A DNA stretch of 5,255 nucleotides. It comes from Micrococcales bacterium. Its GTDB lineage: Bacteria > Actinomycetota > Actinomycetes > S36-B12 > UBA5976. The position numbers were made by a program, and so were the translations under genes. Positions 1 through 4,498 of this stretch are shown here, in pieces. The DNA is taken from positions 1 to 5,255 of the forward strand of contig JAHEEQ010000060.1 in assembly GCA_024640585.1 (NCBI GenBank). The letters run 5' to 3'. Numbering within the stretch: position 1 is the first letter of the stretch; each line of letters starts with the position of its first letter. The notes beneath the pieces are model-generated. The model was not told the origin of the DNA and did not search any database. It saw only the letters and a program-made list of their open reading frames with translations.

Positions 1-504
1 CTGTGCGACGCCCTCATTCGCATAGATGCGCGCGGGCAATGGTGTTGTATTCGAGAACTCAAGCGTCACGTGGCCCTCCCACTCAGGTTCAAGCGGTGTC
101 ACGTTGACGATGATTCCGCATCGCGCATAGGTCGACTTGCCCAAACAAACCACCAATACATTTCGCGGAATTTTGAAGTATTCAACCGTTCGAGCAAGCG
201 CGAAAGAATTTGGTGGAATGATGCATTCATTGGCTTTCACGTCCACAAATGTTTTTGGATCGAACGTCTTTGGATCGATGATGGTTGAATTGATGTTGGT
301 GAAAACTTTAAATTCAGGCGCACACCGAACATCGTAGCCATAGCTTGAAAGTCCATACGAAATCACCTTTTCAGCGACGCCACCAAGCAGCGATCCATCA
401 GTCCTGTGAATCGGCTTGCTTGATACCTGTTTCGCTTCAAACGGCGAAATCATGGCATGCTCAGCGGCCATGAGGTTGATCCACCAATCAGGCTTAACGC
501 TCAT
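1..504 (-). CDS. dcd: dCTP deaminase, C-terminus cut by window edge
   Basis: This enzyme deaminates dCTP to dUTP, feeding dTTP synthesis in the cytoplasm. The frame is open for 168 codons from an ATG at 504 to the left edge. It matches the roughly 188-residue bacterial Dcd family throughout: SSYGYDVRC (residues 53-61), FKVFTNINS (65-73), [17 protein letters not shown] (94-110), [17 protein letters not shown] (121-137), [16 protein letters not shown] (139-154) and IYANEGVAQ (160-168). By comparison with E. coli Dcd, S124, R128 and E149 correspond to active-site S111, R115 and E138; K123 replaces R110, as is usual in this subfamily. About 20-30 C-terminal residues are missing from the window. 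Residues 28-46 appear about 12 residues longer than in the family members I recall. The start overlaps the preceding stop as ATGA. A modest GGCGGA lies 4 bases upstream (509-514). Its near-cellular sequence suggests acquisition from a bacterium, which is inference. Confidence 0.96.
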   Translation of the reverse strand, partial: MSVKPDWWINLMAAEHAMISPFEAKQVSSKPIHRTDGSLLGGVAEKVISYGLSSYGYDVRCAPEFKVFTNINSTIIDPKTFDPKTFVDVKANECIIPPNSFALARTVEYFKIPRNVLVVCLGKSTYARCGIIVNVTPLEPEWEGHVTLEFSNTTPLPARIYANEGVAQ

Positions 505-692
505 GAGATCCGCCAAACGCCATAGCGGCCATCAGTCTTGTATGCGGTCAGTTCCATTTGTCCTTCTTGTCGCACATAAACCTCTGTCGCAGGCTTCCCA
601 AGCGCGTATCGTTGCGCTGCTTCATGGTTTGAAATTGCTTTGATTTCTTGCGCGTTCTTCTTGTCGTCGTGCCATACAATGTATGTATTCAT
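501..692 (-). CDS. Small protein, 63 aa, EAAxxYA-type fold family
   Basis: The function is not recognised. The 63-residue product begins [10 protein letters not shown] and has the pattern [14 protein letters not shown] (about residues 20-33), a predicted helix, followed by strand-like EVYVRQ and a C-terminal stretch ending GVWRIS. It resembles the 67-residue product at 1792..1995 (KA.S...AA..Y, then a short gap, A...YV...G) and more weakly the 73-residue product at 2304..2525, so these may be paralogues. The start is supported by GAAAGGGAA (696-704), 3 bases before the ATG and inside the end of the preceding gene, whose TAA abuts this ATG. Its own TGA overlaps the dcd ATG by 4 bases, suggesting translational coupling to dcd. 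There is no signal peptide or membrane segment. Confidence 0.82.
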   Translation of the reverse strand: MNTYIVWHDDKKNAQEIKAISNHEAAQRYALGKPATEVYVRQEGQMELTAYKTDGRYGVWRIS

Positions 693-1139
693 TTATTCCC
701 TTTCAGTCTTTTCAATAATTTTTGTGATGTCTAGAAGATGCTGCGAACACTCAACGGATTGCTGCGTACACAATTCAGTTTGAAAGAGTATCTCCCCGAT
801 CAACAAATGCGTGTGCCAAATCGCATCTATTTTTATATGATTTTGAGCATCTTGAAGTCGAATGGCTGGCAAGCGTTCGTGTGCTTCGTAATGCTGAATC
901 AAAAGAGATACGCGGTCATCAACGCATGAAAACTGTAAGTATGTTTGATTTTGTTTATCTGCTTTGTCTGAAATAATTACGCGCGCTTTGATTCCGTTTA
1001 GCTTCTTCCGCGAAAGTGCTTTTTCAAGCTGAATGATTTTTTCGTTAAGCTCTTCTAAAGCGGCATCCATTGCTTTCTTTTTGGTTCGTATTTCGCGACC
1101 AAAAGTCTCTATTGTATCCAGTTTTTGCATTGAATTCAT
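693..1139 (-). CDS. Hypothetical protein with N-terminal coiled coil, 148 aa
   Basis: I do not recognise this family. Residues about 1-45 are highly charged and heptad-like (AALEELNEKIIQLEKALSR), which points to a coiled coil and probable oligomerisation. The rest is a mixed region with strand-like KARVIISDK and YLQFSCVDDRV, then helical segments up to a tail ending IIEKTERE. It contains three cysteines and no recognisable catalytic motif. The ATG at 1139 follows CGAAAGGGAA (1143-1152) at 3 bases and overlaps the preceding TGA as ATGA. A second in-frame ATG three codons later is less well placed. The tail codons for TERE are themselves the ribosome binding site of the next gene. Being cytoplasmic is inferred from the lack of a signal peptide or hydrophobic segment. 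Confidence 0.82.
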   Translation of the reverse strand: MNSMQKLDTIETFGREIRTKKKAMDAALEELNEKIIQLEKALSRKKLNGIKARVIISDKADKQNQTYLQFSCVDDRVSLLIQHYEAHERLPAIRLQDAQNHIKIDAIWHTHLLIGEILFQTELCTQQSVECSQHLLDITKIIEKTERE

Positions 1140-1351
1140 GGTTTCCCTTTCGTTTGCAGAAGTACTCCATCGATCAGCAACCGTAGGGCGATCTTTTCTT
1201 TTTCGTCGGTTGCGAGTGAAAGCACGTATTCAAGGTATGAATCGCCCTTTTCTTTTTTTACTGCACGAATAGACCGCCCCTTGTATGGCCCAAAATTGAA
1301 AAGATACTCTTTGAATCCATAAGAATACTTCAAATATTTATTGCGTTTCAT
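1136..1351 (-). CDS. Small stand-alone ExoX-C-like domain protein, 71 aa
   Basis: The core FNFGPYKGRSIRAV (residues 18-31) followed by SYLEYVLSL (38-46) and a helix IALRLLIDGVL resembles the C-terminal module of exodeoxyribonuclease X, which in E. coli reads roughly F-x-FGKYRGK, a spacer, then DPGYLRWL. The same module ends the exonuclease of this window (FAFGKHTNKTIDEV, then RYINWML). Here it stands alone with no nuclease domain, so catalysis is unlikely; a DNA-binding or protein-docking role is inference. I chose the ATG at 1351 because GCGGAGAG (centred on 1359-1365) sits 7 bases upstream; the frame extends to a TTG at 1372 with poorer support. It overlaps the preceding gene by 14 bases and the following one as ATGA. 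Its last codons (TKGKP) encode the next gene's binding site. Confidence 0.78.
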   Translation of the reverse strand: MKRNKYLKYSYGFKEYLFNFGPYKGRSIRAVKKEKGDSYLEYVLSLATDEKEKIALRLLIDGVLLQTKGKP

Positions 1352-1649
1352 TTGTGTTCTCTCCGCAAACAATGTTTTTCATTCTTCCCCTTTCGGTTTT
1401 TGCATCATTGAAGTCATGGCGATTCACCGTCTTCTGTTTCTTTTTGTGGCTCTTTTGTTTTTTTTCATAAAGAAAACAATCAGCCGCATTTGTCGCATCT
1501 TTCCAGTTATTGAAAAGCTCGGACGAAACAGAGGCCCCGTCATGAAAACAAACAAGAACATGTTTTTTGTAAATCAAACTGTTTTGCAGTACGGCCTTTC
1601 TAGAACCAACATCAAGAGTACAAACTAAGCCTTTGCTATTCATTTCCAT
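1338..1649 (-). CDS. Hypothetical lysine-rich small protein, 103 aa
   Basis: The function is not recognised. The N-terminal half (MEMNSKGLVCTLDVGSRK onward) has alternating strand-like segments, including KHVLVCFHDG, and a helix around WKDATNAADCFLYEKK. Then follows a very basic stretch, KKQKSHKKKQK (about residues 63-73), and a hydrophilic tail. The basic run suggests nucleic-acid or other polyanion contact, but this is only inference. The start at 1649 is supported by CGGAGAG (1654-1660) 4 bases upstream; a second ATG two codons later is possible. An internal in-frame ATG at 1381 is preceded by GAAAGGGGAAGA and would give a separate 14-residue product. The gene overlaps the next start by 14 bases. 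The low-complexity tail lowers confidence that the entire frame is translated as one protein. Confidence 0.68.
   Translation of the reverse strand: MEMNSKGLVCTLDVGSRKAVLQNSLIYKKHVLVCFHDGASVSSELFNNWKDATNAADCFLYEKKQKSHKKKQKTVNRHDFNDAKTERGRMKNIVCGENTNETQ
1359..1365 (-). promoter_or_regulatory. Ribosome binding site deciding the ATG at 1351
   Basis: The minus strand reads CGGAGAG, 7 bases before the ATG at 1351. This favours that ATG over the in-frame TTG at 1372. An almost identical element (CGGAGAG at 1654-1660) precedes the 103-residue gene, and in both cases it lies inside the end of the upstream reading frame. Confidence 0.7.
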
Positions 1650-1795
1650 TGTGCTCTCCGTTCCGGAATTCGTCCTTTGGATGCATTGAATAATCGGGAC
1701 GCTGCGGCAAAATCCATAGATGCTGTATGCATGTATTCATTCTTTGCCTTTCGTTTCGTTGGTGATTCTTTGTGCGATTTCTTCGAATTCTTCAT
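1640..1795 (-). CDS. Candidate basic small protein, 51 aa
   Basis: The ORF is short but well placed. ATG at 1795 overlaps the preceding TGA as ATGA, and GAAAGGGAA (1798-1806) lies 2 bases upstream. The frame stays open to a TGA at 1640-1642, overlapping the next gene by 10 bases, so it fills the otherwise empty interval. The product starts with a basic, polar segment (MKNSKKSHKESPTKRKAKNE) and continues into a probable helix around MDFAAASRLFNASKG, ending RIPERRAQWK. It is strongly positively charged, consistent with nucleic-acid binding, although nothing specific is recognisable. An alternative frame in the same strand (1636..1740, 34 codons, beginning MNTCIQHLW) also has an AAAGG element upstream; I prefer the 51-codon frame because it follows the overlap pattern of its neighbours. 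Confidence 0.55.
   Translation of the reverse strand: MKNSKKSHKESPTKRKAKNEYMHTASMDFAAASRLFNASKGRIPERRAQWK
1654..1660 (-). promoter_or_regulatory. Ribosome binding site of the 103-aa gene
   Basis: The minus strand reads CGGAGAG, followed after 4 bases by the ATG at 1649. It lies within the 3' end of the 51-codon frame, and the local sequence CGGAGAGCACAATG resembles CGGAGAGAACACAAATG in front of the 71-residue gene. Confidence 0.65.
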
Positions 1796-1995
1796 TCTTC
1801 CCTTTCAATGTTCGTAATTCTTGGTGTTCCTTCGTCGTTCAACTCCATTTCAACACGCCACTTGATGCCATGTTCCCAAACATAAATCGTTCGCGCGCCC
1901 GATGTCATCGCACGATAAATTGCAGCGCCCTCGAAGCTGTTGGCCTTTGTTTGTTCGCGGCTTAGCCCGTCGTAGGTTGTGTATTCAAACCTCAT
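1792..1995 (-). CDS. Small protein, 67 aa, paralogue-like of the 63-aa product
   Basis: The function is not recognised. The order of elements is an N-terminal strand (MRFEYTTYDG), a helix KANSFEGAAIYRAMTSGA (about residues 17-34), a strand TIYVWEHG, a strand WRVEMEL and a charged tail NIEREE. The pattern KA.S...AA..Y and the later YV...G match the 63-residue product at 501..692 in the same order, suggesting duplication or a shared fold. The ATG at 1995 has only a weak, rather distant CGAAAGAAG (2004-2012, 8 bases away), so initiation may depend on coupling to the 28-codon frame that overlaps it by 11 bases. The tail codons for ERE supply the GAAAGGGAA binding site of the next gene, and the stop overlaps that gene's ATG. 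Confidence 0.8.
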   Translation of the reverse strand: MRFEYTTYDGLSREQTKANSFEGAAIYRAMTSGARTIYVWEHGIKWRVEMELNDEGTPRITNIEREE

Positions 1996-2071
1996 GAAAT
2001 CTGCTTCTTTCGTGATCTTTTGGATTCCGATTTGCCGCGTTTATTCTTGAAAGTCTTTCAGTGATGATCAT
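1985..2071 (-). CDS. Candidate microprotein, 28 aa
   Basis: A 28-codon frame runs from the ATG at 2071 to a TGA at 1985-1987; its product begins MIITERLSRINAANRN and ends RSRFHEV. Support comes from position rather than homology: its ATG overlaps the TGA of the 79-residue gene as ATGA, AAAGG (2078-2082) lies 6 bases upstream, and it bridges the only remaining gap in the block, overlapping the next start by 11 bases. The product is basic and hydrophilic. It may serve as a coupling leader for the 67-residue gene, whose own binding site is weak, rather than acting as a protein. At this length a chance frame cannot be excluded. Confidence 0.42.
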   Translation of the reverse strand: MIITERLSRINAANRNPKDHERSRFHEV

Positions 2072-2307
2072 TCAATGCCTTTATGGTGATCAAACGTTGG
2101 CCCAAGAAATCGGCATTTATACAGTGTACACCCATCAGTTTCGATCGCGTACATTCCGTATTTAGGGCGACCAGATTCCGTAAGTTTGAAATCAACTACG
2201 CAATCCAAAACCATTTCGCGCGGTTCTTCTTTGTATGGGATTTCGAAGTATGCGCGCTTCATACTTTCAACGCGCTTCAATCGAACGGGACTAATTTTGA
2301 TCTTCAA
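2068..2307 (-). CDS. Hypothetical protein, 79 aa, probable TTG start
   Basis: I do not recognise this protein. It has a basic N-terminus (MKIKISPVRLKRVESMKR) and then a mostly strand-like region: AYFEIPYKEE, MVLDCVVDFKL, YGMYAIETDG and LYKCRFLG, ending FDHHKGIE. This suggests a small beta-rich fold; two cysteines and a paired histidine are present but form no motif I can name. The longest frame begins with TTG at 2307, which overlaps the previous TGA as TTGA with GGGGGA (2311-2316) only 3 bases upstream, a tight spacing. The alternative is the in-frame ATG at 2262, giving 64 residues, but its upstream sequence has no well-spaced binding site. I favour TTG because other junctions in the block use the same 4-base overlap. 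Confidence 0.75.
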   Translation of the reverse strand: MKIKISPVRLKRVESMKRAYFEIPYKEEPREMVLDCVVDFKLTESGRPKYGMYAIETDGCTLYKCRFLGPTFDHHKGIE

Positions 2308-2525
2308 TCATCCCCCGAAGCAATGCATCGATTGGCCATCACCTGCACTTCAAAAGCTTTCACTTGTCCTGTTTTTCTATCGGTCACGTTCACACGCAAA
2401 ACTCTGTTCGCGTCTTTCCCGTGGAACCTGAACGCGTATTTTTCAGCGGCCTTTCTGGATCCGATATCGCCAACGTAGCCATGCGGTGGCAATCCTTCGG
2501 ATTCGCAAAGCAATGAATCATTCAT
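2304..2525 (-). CDS. Small protein, 73 aa, SxxAAxxYA motif
   Basis: The function is not recognised. After a polar N-terminus (MNDSLLCESEGLPPHG) comes a helix IGSRKAAEKYAFRFHG (about residues 21-36), then strands VLRVNVTDRKTG and VKAFEVQVMAN, ending CIASGDD. A helix with S..AA..YA followed by a two-stranded unit with a G turn is a common design among small phage and plasmid proteins and recalls the 63- and 67-residue products here. The ATG at 2525 is preceded by GGGAGA (2534-2539) at 8 bases; it overlaps the upstream gene by 8 bases. A different-frame ATG at 2521 would overlap as ATGA but yields a 43-codon frame with no strand or helix pattern, so I rejected it. Confidence 0.82.
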   Translation of the reverse strand: MNDSLLCESEGLPPHGYVGDIGSRKAAEKYAFRFHGKDANRVLRVNVTDRKTGQVKAFEVQVMANRCIASGDD

Positions 2526-2793
2526 CGGAATCGTCTCCCGTTATCTCCACCTCTGAAACTTTGATGTTTTCTAATGATTCGGTGATCATCACAAGCAACG
2601 GAACATCAGCATCAACGCGGTACACTTTAAGGCCTCGCTTTTTCATTTCAGCAAGCAGAAGTGTCTTCTGTTCCTTTTCATCTTGCGATGCTTCCATTCG
2701 TTTGTCGCGAGCATTCACATACAGTTCAGCAAGCGCATCAAGCTCGGGGATTGCGTTTTCTTTTGTGCCTTCGATGTTCAGCTGCTTTTTCAC
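2518..2793 (-). CDS. Small helical phage-type protein, 91 aa, GTG start
   Basis: The product is about two-thirds helical. Residues about 17-54 (ELDALAELYVNARDKRM through LLLAEMKKRGL) form a long charged helix pair, followed by KVYRVDADVPLLVMI and KVSEVEI, which look like two strands, and an acidic tail GDDSDE. The order helix with Y..ARD.RM, then MKK.GL, then a strand with Y..D, recurs in short uncharacterised phage proteins as I remember them; no biochemical role is known to me. It starts with GTG at 2793, overlapping the ParB-like stop as GTGA, with GAAAGG (2800-2805) 6 bases upstream. Being translationally coupled to the ParB-like gene suggests a shared function, but that is inference. Confidence 0.85.
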   Translation of the reverse strand: MKKQLNIEGTKENAIPELDALAELYVNARDKRMEASQDEKEQKTLLLAEMKKRGLKVYRVDADVPLLVMITESLENIKVSEVEITGDDSDE

Positions 2794-4301
2794 TTGGTGC
2801 CTTTCTTTGGTTTGAATAGTTTTTCAGCGTCTTCTTTTGCTTTCGATTTTTCCATGATTTTGTTCAGATCAATACCGAACGCCTTCGCGATCGCATTGGC
2901 TTCTGTTTCTCTTTTTTCGCTTTTTGCGTACTGGATGTGATTCAAAAACAGATACGCCACTGCAATTTTCAGGGCTTTCTTTTTGTCAGCTGTTGATAGT
3001 TCTTCGACTTTCTTGGTTAATTTCAGCCCAAAATAATCGAACGCCTGTTGTGATAATTCGTCCTGGTAATCGAACACCAAACAGCCTTCAATCAACACAT
3101 GCGCAAGGCGTGCATCGATCGAAATTTTCCCTGTGTTTGCGCTTGAAATTTCGAACAGATCACCGATCTTGAAATACAGTTCAGGTGGAACGTGAAAGCG
3201 TTGTTCGGGAGCGGTTTCTTTTTGTTCTGTTTCGTTTTTAGTCTCGGTTTCGTTTGCTTTTTGCGCCCATTTCGATCCGCTTGCCGCCAACGATTCAATC
3301 ACCTTGTCACGCAAAACCAATTCACGAACTTTCAAGTCAGCGTCAGGCGCCAGAATTTTCTTTGGCGGCTCTTTCAACGTTGCCGCCAATTCCCCCCATG
3401 TGCGTTTTTTGGGATCCTCTTGGCATTGCTCTGATGCCTCTGCGTACTTCGATCCATACGCAAGATTCGAAAACTTGAACAGCGATCGACCTTCAGCCAC
3501 TGATTTTATGATCGCATCTTCGTTTTTGGTTTTCTTCTCCCATGCCGCGCGAACTTTTGATTCGTAGCATGGCACATCGGTACACGTTGGCGATCCCTTG
3601 GTGATATCTTCAAACAGTCCCGGCGTTGCGCACTTCGAATTCTTTGGGCAAGCATCACAACTGCCAGCTTCTGGATCCAATTTCGAATCACCAAGTTTAA
3701 AAGGCGCTGAACGAAGTGAAACCGTGTGCTGTGTTTTGATGATTTCTGTTTGGTGTGCTGTTGAAAGTCCAGCAAGCTTTTGCACCAGCTTGGCCTGTGC
3801 TGCATGACTCAGCCGCGCCAACAACACGCCAACGGACGCATCAATAACACCGTCCACGAGGGCCTTGCGCGCCTCGCCTGTAAGCAAACATAGGCGCAGG
3901 CGGGAATAGACCAAGGATCGATTCACGCCAACGCGCGTGGCAATCATTTCCGGCGAATAACTGAAATCGTTTTTCAGCCGATTGAACGCGTCTGCTTCTT
4001 CGATCGGTGTAAGGTTTTTTCGTTGGATATTTTCGACAAGTTGAATTTCCGCAACCGCTGAATCACCGTGCTTTTCGACAAGGCAATCCACGCGTTCCCA
4101 TCCCAATTCACGAACAGCGTCAAAGCGCCGATGCCCTGCGACGATTTCAAATCGGTTGTCTTCAAGCTTGCGCACCACCAAAGGCGCAAGCAAGCCGACG
4201 GCTTTTATACTGGCTTGCAGTTCTTCGGTTGATCCAATTGCTTGCCGTGGATTGATAGGTGATGCCGATAGCCTGCTTAAGTCGATAGTTTCAAGTTTCA
4301 C
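2790..4301 (-). CDS. ParB/Spo0J-like protein with cysteine cluster, 503 aa
   Basis: The N-terminal half is a ParB-type domain: INPRQ near residue 16, TEELQASIKAVGLLAPLVVR (25-44), the nucleotide-box motif AGHRRFDAVRELGW (55-68) and ENIQRKNLTPIEEA (90-103), then a helix-turn-helix around 116-137 (SPEMIATRVGVNRSLVYSRL). In ParB proteins these bind CTP and parS DNA. Next comes a probable metal-binding cluster, C215, C218, C224, C240 and C245 (CDACPKNSKC, then CTDVPCYESK), as in the larger plasmid and mobile-element ParB group. The C-terminal 220 residues are charged and unassigned. At 503 residues it is much longer than chromosomal ParB (about 280-300). No ParA is adjacent and I found no canonical parS, so a partition role is unproven; regulator or nuclease-like roles are alternatives. 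I chose GTG at 4301 over the ATG at 4361 because of the binding site and GTGA overlap. Confidence 0.92.
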   Translation of the reverse strand: MKLETIDLSRLSASPINPRQAIGSTEELQASIKAVGLLAPLVVRKLEDNRFEIVAGHRRFDAVRELGWERVDCLVEKHGDSAVAEIQLVENIQRKNLTPIEEADAFNRLKNDFSYSPEMIATRVGVNRSLVYSRLRLCLLTGEARKALVDGVIDASVGVLLARLSHAAQAKLVQKLAGLSTAHQTEIIKTQHTVSLRSAPFKLGDSKLDPEAGSCDACPKNSKCATPGLFEDITKGSPTCTDVPCYESKVRAAWEKKTKNEDAIIKSVAEGRSLFKFSNLAYGSKYAEASEQCQEDPKKRTWGELAATLKEPPKKILAPDADLKVRELVLRDKVIESLAASGSKWAQKANETETKNETEQKETAPEQRFHVPPELYFKIGDLFEISSANTGKISIDARLAHVLIEGCLVFDYQDELSQQAFDYFGLKLTKKVEELSTADKKKALKIAVAYLFLNHIQYAKSEKRETEANAIAKAFGIDLNKIMEKSKAKEDAEKLFKPKKGTK

Positions 4302-4498
4302 TGGTTCCCTTTCGTTGCTTCGATTCGTTGATCTTCTTCGTCCACGCGGTCGATACACCATTGCCGCGCTTTCTTTTTGTCGCCGTTGAATGATTCCAGT
4401 TTCGCCCGATGAAACGGCCAGTTTTCTGTCGTTGTTCGGATTTCAACCGACACTTCGTCATCGATAAACCGAACAAAAAACGCATGAATGTTTTTCAT
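4298..4498 (-). CDS. Hypothetical small protein, 66 aa
   Basis: The function is not recognised. It opens with a strand pair (HAFFVRFIDDEVSVEIRT, about residues 5-22), has a central helix (WPFHRAKLESF and KKKARQWCIDRVDEED) and a charged tail ending ATKGNQ. The N-terminal FFVRFIDDEVSVEI looks like a beta hairpin and the rest is helical, a small alpha/beta design without a catalytic motif. The ATG at 4498 overlaps the exonuclease stop as ATGA, with GGGAAG (4504-4509) 5 bases upstream. The stop overlaps the ParB-like GTG. Another frame across 4291..4485 is out of phase with both overlaps and was rejected. The position between exonuclease and ParB-like gene suggests co-expression with both. Confidence 0.85.
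   Translation of the reverse strand: MKNIHAFFVRFIDDEVSVEIRTTTENWPFHRAKLESFNGDKKKARQWCIDRVDEEDQRIEATKGNQ
4305..4314 (-). promoter_or_regulatory. Ribosome binding site deciding the ParB-like GTG start
   Basis: The minus strand reads CGAAAGGGAA, then CCA, then GTG at 4301. The longer reading frame from the ATG at 4361 would translate straight through this site, so the GTG is the likely start. The GTG also overlaps the preceding TGA by 4 bases. Confidence 0.8.

Noticed and set aside
250..279. Imperfect 15-base tandem repeat, GATCCAAA-type, in dcd
   Set aside because: It encodes [10 protein letters not shown], a stretch that is also repetitive in ordinary bacterial Dcd proteins, so it is family sequence and not a recent duplication.
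1341..1628. Plus-strand frame of 95 codons with a hydrophobic run resembling a membrane segment
   Set aside because: It is antisense to the lysine-rich 103-residue gene; the phenylalanine and leucine run is the complement of the AAA/AAG lysine codons. It has no binding site and would be the only plus-strand gene.
2083..2478. Plus-strand frame of 131 codons
   Set aside because: It is antisense to two minus-strand genes with good starts and overlaps, has no ribosome binding site, and its product shows no domain.
2790..4301. A parS-type palindrome inside or near the ParB-like gene
   Set aside because: I saw isolated half-site-like GTGAAA and TTTCAC strings but no 14-16 base palindrome resembling a canonical parS.
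4302..4361. Longer ParB-like start at the ATG at 4361
   Set aside because: The extra 20 residues would be encoded by the end of the 66-residue gene and by the GTG start's own binding site; they are arginine-rich and not part of the ParB fold.
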